Part shown: positions 13,105-24,625 of the stretch, one piece after another
How the letters are laid out: every line of letters starts with the position of its first letter
How positions within the stretch are numbered: position 1 is the first letter of the stretch
DNA from: Phallusia mammillata
Lineage: Eukaryota > Chordata > Ascidiacea > Phlebobranchia > Ascidiidae
DNA length: 64,000 bases
Assembly: GCA_003260075.1 (NCBI GenBank)
Contig: QLIY01000004.1
Location: forward strand, 169,910 to 233,909
Direction of reading: 5' to 3'
Position numbers and translations under genes: made by a program
The notes under the pieces: generated by a model
Databases searched by the model: none
What the model was told of the DNA's origin: nothing
Seen by the model: only the letters and a program-made list of their open reading frames with translations

Positions 13105-14345
13105 AGTATTTATGAACTTTGTAGATCTTGTATAAATATTTCATATCGCAAGAAGCCTACTTGCGCTTTGTGTCCGAAATAATTATCTTAGTACGCTTGA
13201 CCAGTGGAGCTAACGACGGTGTTGTTTGGCTGGCTCTGGGTAAACCTATCCAGAAACGATAGCAAGGTGGAAATGCACTTCCAAACCAGTTTAAACAGTT
13301 CCTTTATCAGTGTTTCCTTAACAATGTTAAAAATTACATAATTTGGCCATAATATACGTAACCTTGCATAATTTGCTTTCTTCAATTACTTTTACTAACT
13401 TACGAAAAAAAAACCTTCAATATATAACACATTGTGGCGGGGAACGAAAACAACAACTCAAAAACCAACACCCTAAAAACTGAAACATGTGGTAAGAAAG
13501 ATGCACGAGACAGGGATGCTAAGAAATTAATCTTGACTGGAACACAACTTGGCAGACAGAACGCCTGGCTACACGTTTCCTGACATGTGTGCAATAACAG
13601 GACATTGTAACGTCTTAATCCTTAACACACAGTACAATCACGAACACAGGCAAAACGCTCAAACCGCTGTTTTTGGAAGTCGGTTTTAGGAATTAGCATA
13701 AATCAGAAGAATTATAACATGAAAACACTTTTACTTCAACTCCTGCCTGTGTCACACAAAAACGTTTATCACGACATAAAGTCAATCAGTTTAAACCAGG
13801 TGTGTTTAGTATTTCAACGCTTGTGCTTCATAAGCCATTTTGACATTTTTTGTCATCTAAATCTAAACTCTACAACAGTCCTAGAAGCATAAAGCGACCG
13901 CACGTGGTATCAGGACGGAAGTCAAGCGAAACAGGTATTAAAATTTTTGCAATAAAAAACACATAAAGGGTAAAAATAATGTAACTTAGTGGAATACCAT
14001 GCCCGCATTGATGTGGCAAAGGTTGCAGCTGTTCCCATTATCCTGACCGAGAAGAAAGTACCTGACTCAAAAAACAACAACGAAACCAGCAGTTGTGACC
14101 AACGATTACCCGTTCCCAAACCAATTACACGACAATATACAAATTAACATGAAATGCAGTAAATATATATTGAACACATGGTTTAGCATATATGTTATAC
14201 GTTTTTGAAACTTTATTTGTAATATAATTTGACTTGTATGTAAAAGACAATAAATCCCAAACACATAATAGCCAATTGTATCAGGAAAATTTGTTCAACT
14301 TAATAGTAACCTTGCACACAAAGCTTAACCAGGACCTAAAACGTT
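13105..14345. other. Intergenic, no gene seen
   Basis: Short ORFs only, on both strands, without splice-linked partners or family resemblance. Minus-strand AATAAA signals for the integrin paralogue lie at 14345-14350 (overlapping its stop) and 14212-14217. Confidence 0.4.
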
Positions 14346-17300
14346 TTATTCTTGCACAAGATCAGCTGTGCTTTTAGTGACATCAGGAGCAACGCTGTTC
14401 ATTCCCGGATCGTCAGTGCCTTCCTGTAGCGCCTTTGCTTGAGCAAGCTTATCCTGATATTCGTTTTCAAAAAATCCAAACTGCAAACAAAATAGACCAT
14501 TTGGAGACAGTTATCTAAAGCAGTGGTTCTCAACCGCCGGTCCGCGTCAACGTTACGGCCGGTCCGCCAAATATATTACAATTTTATATCTGAATTGCAA
14601 AATGCAAGATGTTGAAGGCAGAGAAATCGTGTGGAAGTCAACGCTCTACTTCGCCTTGCAAAAAACTTCATTAGAAACGCGTTTAACACGTATGATATCA
14701 AACAGACAGCAGCAAACTTCTCATTAAATTGAATTTTTCGTATTTTTTTGATCTGCATATTTTTGTCGTGATTACATTTTGGGTTGATTTTGAAAGTCCA
14801 CCGGTCCGCAAAATTATTTTTGAAAGTTTACCGGTCCGCAAACTTAAAAGGTTGAGAACCACTGATCTAAAGTATGCACTCCAAAAGTCAGGGCAAACTC
14901 TTGCAAGTATCCTGGTTGGCTAAATGTTGACAAGTGCCGAAAGCGTTGTAGTAACAAAATCTACACAAAGGTTGAGTTTTTGATTCTTGCAACGTGTGTA
15001 TTCACATTCGCCGAAAATATTATCTTCGACACATTTCTGTGTTTAGATAACTAAGATAGCACAAGTAGATTGCTATAAGAAGATGTTCAATGTTTAGTGA
15101 GCGTAATTTTCGCGACGTTAGAAAACATAGCGATATTTAGATGAAAAAATAAGTCAAACCACAAGCCATAACCCTATTTACACGCATAATTGCGACACTT
15201 TGATTTGTGATACAACAGTATTATGATACATAGCATAAGTCTCATACCTTCCAGAGCGCAAGGCCAATTATGGCGAGCAGAGCGACACCACCGATGATTG
15301 CACCGATGATCGCTGCAATGTCACTTCCTCCGTTTGTTACGGGCTGCGCAGTTTCCAATACGAAAGCTTTTACCAATGATGAAACCTGCGAGTAAATGTT
15401 CCAGCACGTAAAATAAATTGAAATTTAATCGGTAAAAATTGTATGTGCACTATAATTAACAAACTGGAAAAGATCTACTCAATGTTTGGGATATTCTAGC
15501 ATGTTAGAAATAAACTCCAGTTACGTCAAACAGAGTATTATCTTGTACTTGATATGTTATTTCTCCTCTTTGTGGATCAATGGGCGAAGCTGATGTATTA
15601 AGATGAATCATACTTGAGAAAGTTGTGCTTAAATCAGGCTGCAAATACAACAATGATCAGAATATTTCCAATAATTATATGATTTGCATGCAAACCTGTG
15701 AAAGTGATGGAAGCCATAACTTGTATCGAGCAGAAACTGCCACTGTCGCAAATTCTGATTGGTTCGCAATTTGGCACATGATCACACCGCAAGACACGTT
15801 GCTACAAGGCTGTGTAATGTTAATGACAATTTAAGTTTATTTATCCAAAAATTTTACCAAATGTTTGTCTCAATTTAACACAACACTCAAATAAGTTTTG
15901 TTCAAAATACGTTTGCTTACGGTAAGTGGAGTGAGAATTGCTTGAGAAGTTGTTGGGAACTTGACTGAGAGATTGAATAATCCATTATCATTCATTGGAA
16001 TGTTATGTTTGTTTACTTTGTTTGTGACGTCACAAGTACAGTATGTCAAGGGCTAAAACAGTAATCATGATGTCAAATTATGGTGCAAGAATGAAACTAC
16101 ATGAACCATTACTTACCAAACATTTAAAGTCGTATAAATAAAGCAGCGGAAAGCCATCGTGGGTTGATTCAGGCCAAGTAAAATGAAACCAAGCTGATGG
16201 CAACAAGTTTTTTCCTCGGTTTTCGATCTATTATTTGATAGGTTATTAAGTGTAAATCTTTATCAAAAGTGACTGTAGCATTATTACCATCATTGAATGG
16301 TGTAAGAAGTTTTCATTTCCTCCTAGCAGTGTGTCTGATAGACTTGTGATGTAATTAGCCGAGGTTGAATGCTTGACAAAAGTTGTTCCAAAAGGAAGTG
16401 AAGCTCTATTCAAAGTTTAAAAAGTTTATGAGTACAGTAAGACGCTACTTCGCGCCAGGTATTTTTGGTCCATGTAAAAGCATTTAACGATTTCGGCATA
16501 TGTTATCAATAGAAAATCATACAAATTTATTTTTACCCGCCAGTAACAAGATCAACACGATACTTTATTGGGAGTTTGTACGTGATGACGCCATTGCTGT
16601 TGTTTGTGGCACTTGCGTCATTGCGACTGTAAACACAAAATAATGTTAAAAACATCATTTCAAATCTAATTAAAGGTCGTTACCTCGAAAACACGGATGC
16701 CCTTATTGAGATACTTGTGATGGAAGCTGTACGTCTCAAATCTTCCAGAAAGTATACAAGCGTAACAACACACTAAATCATGCAAAAAAAACGTTATCAA
16801 AAATACAAACATTGTTTTAGCAAATCGCACTAAATTTTCACCGTTTCTCCGTTTATTAGTACCGACACAGGATTATTCATCACTATGGTAACATTTTCCA
16901 TCGTACTCAGCATGTCAGCTTTAATCGCGCATGTACTGGTGACCTGTTTATTAGGGAATGAGCAAAACAAAATTGAAGGCCATCATGTATTACAAATATT
17001 AATCAAACCTGGCTAACACTTAATCCAGTCGAAGAAACGAACATTCTTGTTAAAATTGAATGATCTGGACCGCTGTTGCGAATAGTAATTGTTGCTGTCA
17101 ATAAGCCAGGAATATTTTCGATTATGTAGGGTTGGGAAGATGGAATTCTATTAGGTAAGTAAAACAATTACCAAGCCACGGCAAAATATTTTTTTTCTTG
17201 AAATTTGTTGTTTCGATCTCGAAAAGGTTTGTTTTGCTCACTTTTTACATTTTGCATTTAAAAAGTCCTATACAAGTTTAGATTATTGTTTTGTAATCCA

Positions 17301-17846
17301 ATTTGAACAGTAAATTAAAGAATAAGTAATGATTGAATCTCTACAACCTAGAAATCAACTTTGCGTGGTGCGTCTTTTAAACATTACACTTACGAGAAAA
17401 CTGCAGACAATCCAAGGTCATGAATGCACTGTTTGTTGTTACCAGTGCAACCAGTACTAACCAACCACTCTGCTTGTGCGAATGTGGAGCCAATGGGATC
17501 CAGCACTGCCGATTGAAGTGTGTTTTTGTGTGTCGTTGTAAAATCATACGAATATCTAATGATTAGAGGCAGTGAACTCAAACCACCAGTTGCTGCATAA
17601 GCCGCCGACTGTAAATAACATTAGAAGAATCATAAAAACGCGCTGTGTTGTACATGCTTCTATACCATTATAAAGTTTTCATGGTACTTACATTTAAGCG
17701 AATGTCGTGCGAGTAGCACTGGGTTAAATTATTAACTTCTCTGTTGTTTGTTAACGTCGTGGCAGTCGTGCTGTTATCGACGAACTGAATCCGTTTCCCA
17801 GTAGCGGTTACAACAAGGTTGTCCAGAGATAAAGTGGTAACCATTT
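14346..17846 (-). CDS. Integrin alpha subunit 2, partial (no propeller exons found)
   Basis: Thirteen exons in transcript order: 17692-17846, 17394-17608, 17009-17147, 16842-16943, 16684-16772, 16537-16626, 16288-16405, 16117-16227, 15921-16052, 15696-15809, 15549-15638, 15248-15385, 14346-14480. They match integrin alpha 1 one-for-one, mostly with identical lengths (155, 215, 102, 111, 132, 114, 90, 138, 135 bp) and shared peptides such as SSLPLIIRYSYDF, PESTxDGFPLLYLYDFKC and STADLxxE. The product covers the leg, membrane helix and tail (FGFFENEYQDKLAQ). The exon expected upstream, carrying the last FG-GAP blade, is absent. Instead there is an unrelated exon-like segment and an N at 18426. 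Either the 5' half was lost at an assembly join, or the gene is truly truncated and non-functional as an adhesion receptor. It points toward integrin alpha 1 (tail to tail). Confidence 0.85.
14521..14864. mobile_element. hAT-type MITE, CAGTGGTTCTCAACC family
   Basis: Perfect 15-bp terminal inverted repeats CAGTGGTTCTCAACC / GGTTGAGAACCACTG and a perfect 8-bp target duplication ATCTAAAG (14513-14520 and 14865-14872). CCGGTCCGC motifs recur near both ends. It is inserted in the last intron of integrin alpha 2, 33 bp upstream of its final exon. No transposase ORF. Confidence 0.93.
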
Positions 17847-18127
17847 CTAAACCAAAACAAGAAATAACACAAATATTACCATATGCTTTGAAGGGTTGCT
17901 GTACACCAGCGTCTTTGTTTGCAGCACATGCACATATATGGATAAATTATGCCCATGCACTGAATTGAGCCGGTCTACAGTGTATTATCAAACAACAAGT
18001 TAATTTAGCTGGCGGTAGGATTTGATCCCAGGAGAGGTGCCTGTCCGTGACTGGTATTTCACCAATTCTGCTCTGCAGGGTAATACCGCCTAAAGTAGAA
18101 ACACACACTTTTGCCTGCCTCATACGT

Positions 18128-18318
18128 TAATCATAGTACGAAAAGTTCATTGAATGCGTCATACTGAATCGAGGCTTGTAGTTTAGAATCAAGCCCCCGA
18201 TAGACTCATTTCGTATGTTCAAATCTAACCACAGCACAGTCTTATCTACCCATGCCTCGTCACAAAAGAATTGCTTGGTGACCGGCGCGATTCCCAAAGA
18301 CAATGGTTCTGGTGAACT
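18128..18318 (-). CDS. Unidentified exon-like ORF (possible terminal exon)
   Basis: Not recognised. A minus-strand open frame begins after a plausible acceptor (TTTTGTTTCGTAG) and reads about 60 residues (SSPEPLSLGIAPVTKQFF..., ending MNFSYYD) to a TAA at 18128-18130. Hydrophobic/charged spacing looks protein-like (CDEAWVDKTVLWLDLNI), but I cannot place it in a family, and it does not resemble the integrin exon expected here. The upstream part would lie beyond the N at 18426. It could be the 3' exon of another gene brought in by an assembly join, or a chance ORF. Confidence 0.35.
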
Positions 18319-18425
18319 ACGAAACAAAAGTTAGAAATTTTGTACACTTACGATGAGTTAAATTAGTAGTTGCGTCTCGCTGTTGAGATTTGATGCAAAC
18401 TTTTATTGTTGCACATTTTACCGAC

Positions 18426-18426
18426 N
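18426..18426. other. Single ambiguous base (N), probable contig join
   Basis: One N in otherwise clean sequence, between the 5'-less integrin alpha 2 and the last exon of the NACHT-LRR gene. The second N of the window (36432) sits at an evident join, which supports reading this one the same way. Confidence 0.5.
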
Positions 18427-18660
18427 TAGTGTATAGAAAAGTGTTAGAAAATGCGCATAGTATGTTTTTTACCTTATTTCTTCAAAACTGCTTTCATATT
18501 TATCGCTTATGTCATGTTTTGCGATGTCTTAATAAATCTCCAGAAAGATGTTTTTTTTTCACTCTTTAGTTAAACTGATTGATAGACTGCTAACATTTCA
18601 ACATTGAAACATGAACTAAAAATATTGTGGTCACACTAACTATTCCAACAAACCTCATAA

Positions 18661-18666
18661 TTTATT
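18661..18666 (-). terminator. Poly(A) signal of the NACHT-LRR gene
   Basis: AATAAA on the minus strand, about 145 nt beyond the stop codon at 18810-18812. Confidence 0.5.
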
Positions 18667-18809
18667 CACTTTTTTTAAGAATATAAATTCAAACAAACAG
18701 AAAAAATAAGACGCTATGTTGCAGTTAACAAAAATGCAATTCTAATGCTTAACGATGATAAAAAAATTGTGACATTGCAGGTGCTCGTTTTTGTAATGTT
18801 TTTCGTTGT

Positions 18810-21800
18810 TTACTTCCCATTAAGACCCATGATTCGACAGCAGCTCTGCAAATAGATACAAAATTAACTTAGGTCAAATCCGACACTTATCAAATGCCTT
18901 GTCTATGCTACTCCACAAAACTAGGTAAATCTTCACATGGATTTCTCGATGAAATGGAAACTTTTACTTATGTTTCAAATCTAATTCCATATTAGAATTC
19001 CATATTTGAACAAGAAAAAGCTGTTTTTAAGCTACAGCCGTAAAAAACTATTGGGATAAAAGAAAAATTAAAGCATGCACAGAAAAAATATTTGAAGTTT
19101 TTTTTATTTGACTAAATGAATAAATATATTTTTGGACATATTGAACAAAATATTGCGTCAAAACAATCAATTTTACCTGGTCCCGGAATTCTTGTACACC
19201 ATCCATTGAGATTCCACAATTCCCCAAATGCAACCATTGGATTTTGCTGGCGCATTGTGCAAGATATTGAGCACCAAGATCACCGATCAAATTCCAGTCC
19301 AAAAAGAGTCGAAACATCTAAAAAATTCGAACGCTTTTAGTAAACAAGTTGTGTTCACTTAACTAAAAATAAAATTGATAATGTTGTATCATAAAACGCT
19401 GTCATCATCAGTGAGACAGTGCACAAGCAAGGCAGCACGTTTATATCCTCGAAAGAAACGAGGAAAAATGCTAATAAGTTACGACAAAACCGACTAAGGG
19501 GATACAGACAGTATACGAAACAAACGCAATTAAAACAAGTGTGAAAAAGCCAAAGAGACATAGAAGTTTTGTTGATGTTCTGTTTCGGTTCATGTTATGA
19601 AACAGTTGATTTGATTGTGGCTAGTTTTGGTCAATGAAAACCTAGCTACGCAATTGGACAATAACTAAGTCGGACATAGCTGCTTAACGTTATAAAGGCA
19701 TTAAATGGTGGATCAAGGGACACCTTATATACCGTTATGATAAAGTGTTTGGCGTTACCTACCGGCTGCTTTAAAGTACTGATGACATCGGTAAACAACT
19801 TAATGTCGTCTGAAGTTAAATTGCAGTCTTCAAGACCAAGGATTTTGAGTTCAGGGATGCACGATGCAATGTGTTTGACTCCAAGACGCTTGATTGGGTT
19901 TCCACCAAGGTCCAGCTGCTTAATCTTAAATAATTATCAAAAAATATAAATTTCAGAGTTCAAGCCAAGCCAATTTTTAAATACAGTTGCAACTTGCAAA
20001 CAGTTAGGTACACTAAGATTGTTATCAAAGAGTGTATCAGATAAGATAACTGTTGTACAAAAAATAACGAGTACAAAAACAGATTTATGGCGTTGTTTGA
20101 CCAGGAATGAATGCACAACTATACAAATAGATAAACTTACGGGATGCTTGGTGTACCGAATTTTTGAGCAGAATGACTTCAGTCCATTTCCCGTGATCTT
20201 GTTTTTTGTCAACCACCATACGTCGACATTTTCAATACATTGTGACAGGTTGTCAAGGGATGCGATGGGATTTTTGCTCAAATTTAGTATGTCAATCTGC
20301 AAAAGTTTAAACAAGTTACACGTGCCACTGTTTGTCGTAAAACAGTCACTGCATAATCACAATGTTTTGCTTATCAACAAAACTGGAGAAAATACTAGCT
20401 GCATAAATCGTATAATTCAACCTTATACAGTAAATCAACAAAACCAGCACTATTGATAGCAGAAGTCACGACAATTTACTTAGGGAGCTTATGGACATCC
20501 AAGCAAATAAATTTGTTGAACGAAACATTGGCATATGACAAGAAACGTGTAAACGAATAAAAGCAGAAAAATGTTCGATATGGGTACAAATCTGTTACCG
20601 GATTAGTTCTTTTTGACAATCCTTCCGCCAAAATGCAAGTGGTTCTGTCAGTGATATTGCAATCAACGAGCTCCAACAACGTTAGGTTGCTCAGTTGTGG
20701 AATTACAAGTTTCATTTCTGAAATTCCTATCGTCGCTTCGCGAACATGCATGGTTTCAATCTGCATAAATCGAAGTCAAAATAAATATACTTCATATATG
20801 AGTTAATATAGAAAACAGGATACTGCACATTGAAGGAAGAAATTAAAAAACAAAAAGCTAAAATAAAAAAGATCATACACCATCCTAATGAACTTTGGCT
20901 AAATTGTAAGCTCAACGTTTAAAATTGTGCACACATTTTTTACGTTGGTAAGGGCCAAGTTTAATCTTAGTTTTGAATATAAACCTGGTAAGAACATACC
21001 TCATGTTTTGTGTTAACAGCTCCAAGAAAAGAGCCAATTCCGTCAGGACTACTGAAAGACAAAGGGTGAGTAGGGTTGCATTTTATGCGCACGCTCCTTA
21101 TCATGCAAGTTAGCGTCGACACCAGGGCGGATTCTTCGTTAGGCATTAGTCTATCACCTAAAGTCAGCACTTCAGGAAAGATCTCGGCCAAACACGCTTG
21201 TAACTCCGAATACTGAGATTCTTGAACCAGACGACAAAGTCTTAAGACCTGGTACTGCTTCCCCAGTGGGCTGTTTTTCAAAAACGATTTTAAGCAGTTG
21301 ACTCTTTCCGAGAAATTCCAGTTGCAATTGCCAGTGGAAATATCATATATTTTTCGTAATACCACGGGATTGCACATGCCGAAAAGAAACTTCAAAGGAG
21401 TTTCCCAGTGATCAACTGTTTTAGCTGTTTGCGTTAAATGCTTCGTAAGCTCATCAGGTGAACAAAATCGGATCAAGTGAAAAGCAACGAAGAAATCTTG
21501 CCAAATTTGCTCAAAGCGGTATTTCTTGGTCTTCACCTCAAGATGAATTGTTTCCTGAGCTTCATATTCGCTACAAAAGGGTTTCAAAACTTCAAGGACA
21601 GCCTCTGCAACGTCGATATGGGCAAAGTTTCTTGTATTTTTTCGTTTGCAGTTGAACGCCAGTTTTGCAATTGACTGAAGATGCAATAGAGATGGTGGAA
21701 ATTGGTTTGTCAGTATAAAGTCTTGAAGCTGAGAGATTAAGATGTCTGTAATGGAAATAGCCTGTTGGGACGAACACTTACTGATGTGGTTTACCACAGT

Positions 21801-22697
21801 GATAAGATATACCGGAACATGACAAATGTCGTTAAGCTTTCTTTGTTCCGACAGATATTTCTCAACGTTTTGGTAACTGACGCTATCGGGGCACAGCTTT
21901 CTACACAAAGCATCTTTTCCATCTTTTGCGAGACCCAACACTTTCAAGACGAAATGTGGCTTGTAGGCTTCATGCAGTTGGCGAAACGCGCCTGTTCTAA
22001 GGGTGACAAGTTTTCTAGCATTCATAAGCAAATGACCAGAGAGTAGGCCTCTGAGTATATCTGCGGGATAGCTAAGATCGTAAAGAAAAGTTGGAGGTAA
22101 AAATTCAGAGAAATTTTCCTCGGAAGCTTTGTCGAGACCTTCTATGAAAATAGTAACATTGGCCGACTGGTTTAATTCGCCGAGCAGAATTTCAACAGAC
22201 TCCTTGCTATGCGTACACGACGGAACCAAAAGTTGCAATACATTACAATTCTTGGTGTAATCAATAGCCTGGCAGTTGACATAAAACACGTAGGTGTTGT
22301 CAGCCATAGACGAAGTTGATAGCAATGACTCCAACATCATCCTAGAGAAGACTGTCTTACCTATTCCTGCCCGACCGATGACGCAAACAGTTGTGCCAAA
22401 GCGTTGTTCAAATGACGTTCGTGCAACGCTGGTTGAATACAACGCGAAAGCCTCGCGTTTTGCGTAATCAACTGCCCTTTCAAACAGCTTGTTAGCATCT
22501 ATACCTTCCGTGGTTTCTGAAAACTGTGGGTCAATTGGACAACTGTTCCGTCTTTGTGAATCACAGACAGATAGTTGGTTTGTGAATGTCAACGGTACAG
22601 GGTCCGGGCCTGTCAGATGTTCCTTTAGTTGACTTAACAACGTTGAAACTTGTATTGCTCTTTCTGCAACAGAAACATGTGATTGAGTTGAGTTCAT
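18810..22697 (-). CDS. NACHT-LRR protein (NLR family), 784 residues
   Basis: Intracellular NOD-like receptor. A large first exon (21000-22697) encodes the NACHT module, followed by phase-0 leucine-rich repeat exons 20599-20760, 20141-20296, 19763-19924 and 19177-19317, and a short last exon 18810-18845. Each LRR exon encodes 47-54 residues, the ribonuclease-inhibitor-like one-repeat-pair-per-exon layout (for example IKQLDLGGNPIKRLG). Walker A is GRAGIGKT (residues 108-115). Walker B is unusual, FIEGLDKA (about 184-191), where hhhDGhDE is expected. Nothing like a CARD, pyrin or death domain precedes the NACHT, and the first 80 residues are unassigned. The start ATG (22697) lies inside a dispersed repeat, and an upstream exon cannot be excluded. 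The ligand is unknown; role in pathogen or stress sensing is inferred from the family. Confidence 0.88.
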
Positions 22698-22800
22698 TTC
22701 GCTTGGTGAAAGAAAACATAGTGACACAATAACAATAAAACAATCACCTGGCCGGAAAATGGCTGCGCAACGCTAAAACGTTATGTAGCGCAATACAGTC
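22697..22800 (-). repeat. Dispersed repeat forming NLR leader and start codon
   Basis: Reading the minus strand, about 105 bp up to the ATG align with 37126-37231: shared blocks CATAACGTTTTA, GGTGATTGTTTTA and TTTCACCAAGCGAAAT. Where the repeat has GCGAAATAAACTCAACTC, the gene has GCGAAATGAACTCAACTC, so one A-to-G difference creates the ATG. Confidence 0.8.
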
Positions 22801-22825
22801 AAGCACACAATTAATGGATAACCGG

Positions 22826-23052
22826 TTAACGCGCTGCAGCTAGACCGCAATATAAAACGTTATTTGATTTTTATTTAAGACTGTATGTAAAAAGCGTTTT
22901 GCGAACACTTATCACTAGGCTTCAGCTGGTTTTACCATTAATGTTATAATGGTTTAACGCGCTGCAGCTAGATTGTATTATAAAGCGTTATTTGACAGCA
23001 TTTATAAAGATAAAGTCAAAAATTATCACTAGGCTTCAGCTGGTTTTAACAA
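22826..23052. repeat. Two-copy direct repeat upstream of the NLR gene
   Basis: TTAACGCGCTGCAGCTAGA occurs at 22826 and 22954, and TTATCACTAGGCTTCAGCTGG at about 22909 and 23023. Between them, TAAAACGTTATTTGA / TAAAGCGTTATTTGA also match. A diverged tandem duplication of about 115-128 bp, containing PstI-type CTGCAG palindromes and E-box CAGCTG cores, within the likely promoter region of the NLR gene. Confidence 0.75.
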
Positions 23053-23988
23053 TAATGTTATTTAATTTAGGTTGTTATTCAAAACTTTCTTACTTAATGT
23101 TTCATTATTTGATTCGTCTGGGATCTCTTGCGACGGTGGTATTGAAATAGAGCATTCAATATAAACAGTCTGAGCGATTATTGAAGTCTCGTTCTGCAAA
23201 ATACGACCTCACATTAATAATACTGGACCTACCAGTAAAGATTTCTGCGTGTTATGAAACAAATTCGCATAAAATCAGTCATAACGAGAATTTCTTAAAC
23301 GCTTAACAGGGAGACATTAGTCCCTGTTTTAGTGTAATTGTTTGTTTTAGGCTAATTTCATTTTGCTACTACGTTTTACGAATCCCGAACTTAACCTGTT
23401 GGGGAATATGATTGTCTTCTCTTTCTTCGGTATCCTGCGGCAAAGACACTTTTTTGCTCGGATGCCTAAAGACCATCTTGTCTGCTTCAGGAGGCAGCTT
23501 TCAGGACAACGACAACATATACTGCTGAGCATTATTTCAGATCATTAAGTCTACACACTAACACCAACGTATGAAGTCAGCCATTCAGTCGCAATCCAAT
23601 AAGTGATTAATTCTGGTTGGTTGATGACGCCTAGCCGAAGGAGTTCAAACCTACGCGAAGCGCACTTACGTTGTGTCATATGTGGGATATATATGGACAC
23701 AACTGGATTACAAACTACACCTGCATTGTGAAGCAAGATTTACACAGTGATACAACAGAGCATTTTTTTGCCTAGTTTACCTTCGGGCGTTTTGGAAGAT
23801 CCCACGTTTCTCTTAACAAGCTAATCCCGCAAAATCCTTGCGTTAACAGTGAGTGACATTGTAAATAAAATTTAGAGTAAAATCGTTAAATCACTTTTCT
23901 ACTTCAAATAACTTAATGTCAGAACCTTTGTTTACCCCGATAAACAAACCCTGTTAACAGCAATAACTGAAAAAAGTCCCGTCTTATT
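23053..23988. other. Intergenic between NLR and DHX34, no gene seen
   Basis: Small unlinked ORFs only; no family resemblance or splice-consistent exons recognised. Confidence 0.4.
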
Positions 23989-24373
23989 CAATTTTGGATT
24001 AAGGGTCTGCTGGCCAGTAGGCACAGGGTCAGAAAATCAGAGAATTATCAGTGTTGCCAAATCACTGTCACAAAGATCGTTGTTGCAACTATAGCACAGG
24101 GTACCGTGCAAAAACTTGGTCATATGCCTAACTAAACAAGAACTTTGCGCGTTTTTGCGATTGAAAACGCGTTAACTAGTTTTTGGGGGTCAATCTTCCG
24201 CAGTATATTGCTTTCAATACACATAAGTGCCAGTGTACGAAGATAAATACTTATTAGTTTAGAAAATAATTATTTTGAAAACATGACTAAATTTCTACTG
24301 ATTTTAAAGTGGCCTGGAGTTTTGACTGGCCTGTAGGCACGTGCCTACTTTGCCTAATGGTTAACCAGCACTG
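23989..24373. mobile_element. hAT-type MITE with TAGGCAC subterminal motif
   Basis: Flanked by the perfect 8-bp duplication GTCTTATT (23981-23988 and 24374-24381). The right end reads inward as CAGTGCTGGTTAACC, and the left end (CAATTTTGGATTAAGG...CAGTAGGCAC) is a diverged match sharing AGTAGGCAC. 385 bp with no ORF. It lies 3' of DHX34. Confidence 0.75.
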
Positions 24374-24625
24374 GTCTTATTGTGATTTTCCTAAATAATA
24401 CTTTGCTGGTTGTTTAGCATATGTAACTGTATTAATGCCACAAAAAAAGAAAAATGTATTTAGTTATAATAGTGTAATTTAGCATATGTTTTGCTTAATA
24501 TAACCAAGTTCTGGTCCTGGACCACCATTGATGCACCATTGAAAGCTATTAAGCACAGATTTTCGTACAATGCCTTTCTTACGACAATATGGAAATCTTC
24601 AAAAAGGTTTGAATGTATTTACAAT

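Noticed and set aside
18011..18090. tRNA on the minus strand closed by GGCGGTA / TACCGCC
   Set aside because: The 7-bp outer stem is perfect, but no standard D-arm, anticodon arm or 7-nt T-loop can be drawn. Probably a degenerate SINE or chance palindrome.
20019..20456. 145-residue plus-strand ORF
   Set aside because: Antisense to an NLR leucine-rich-repeat exon and its introns; no independent support.
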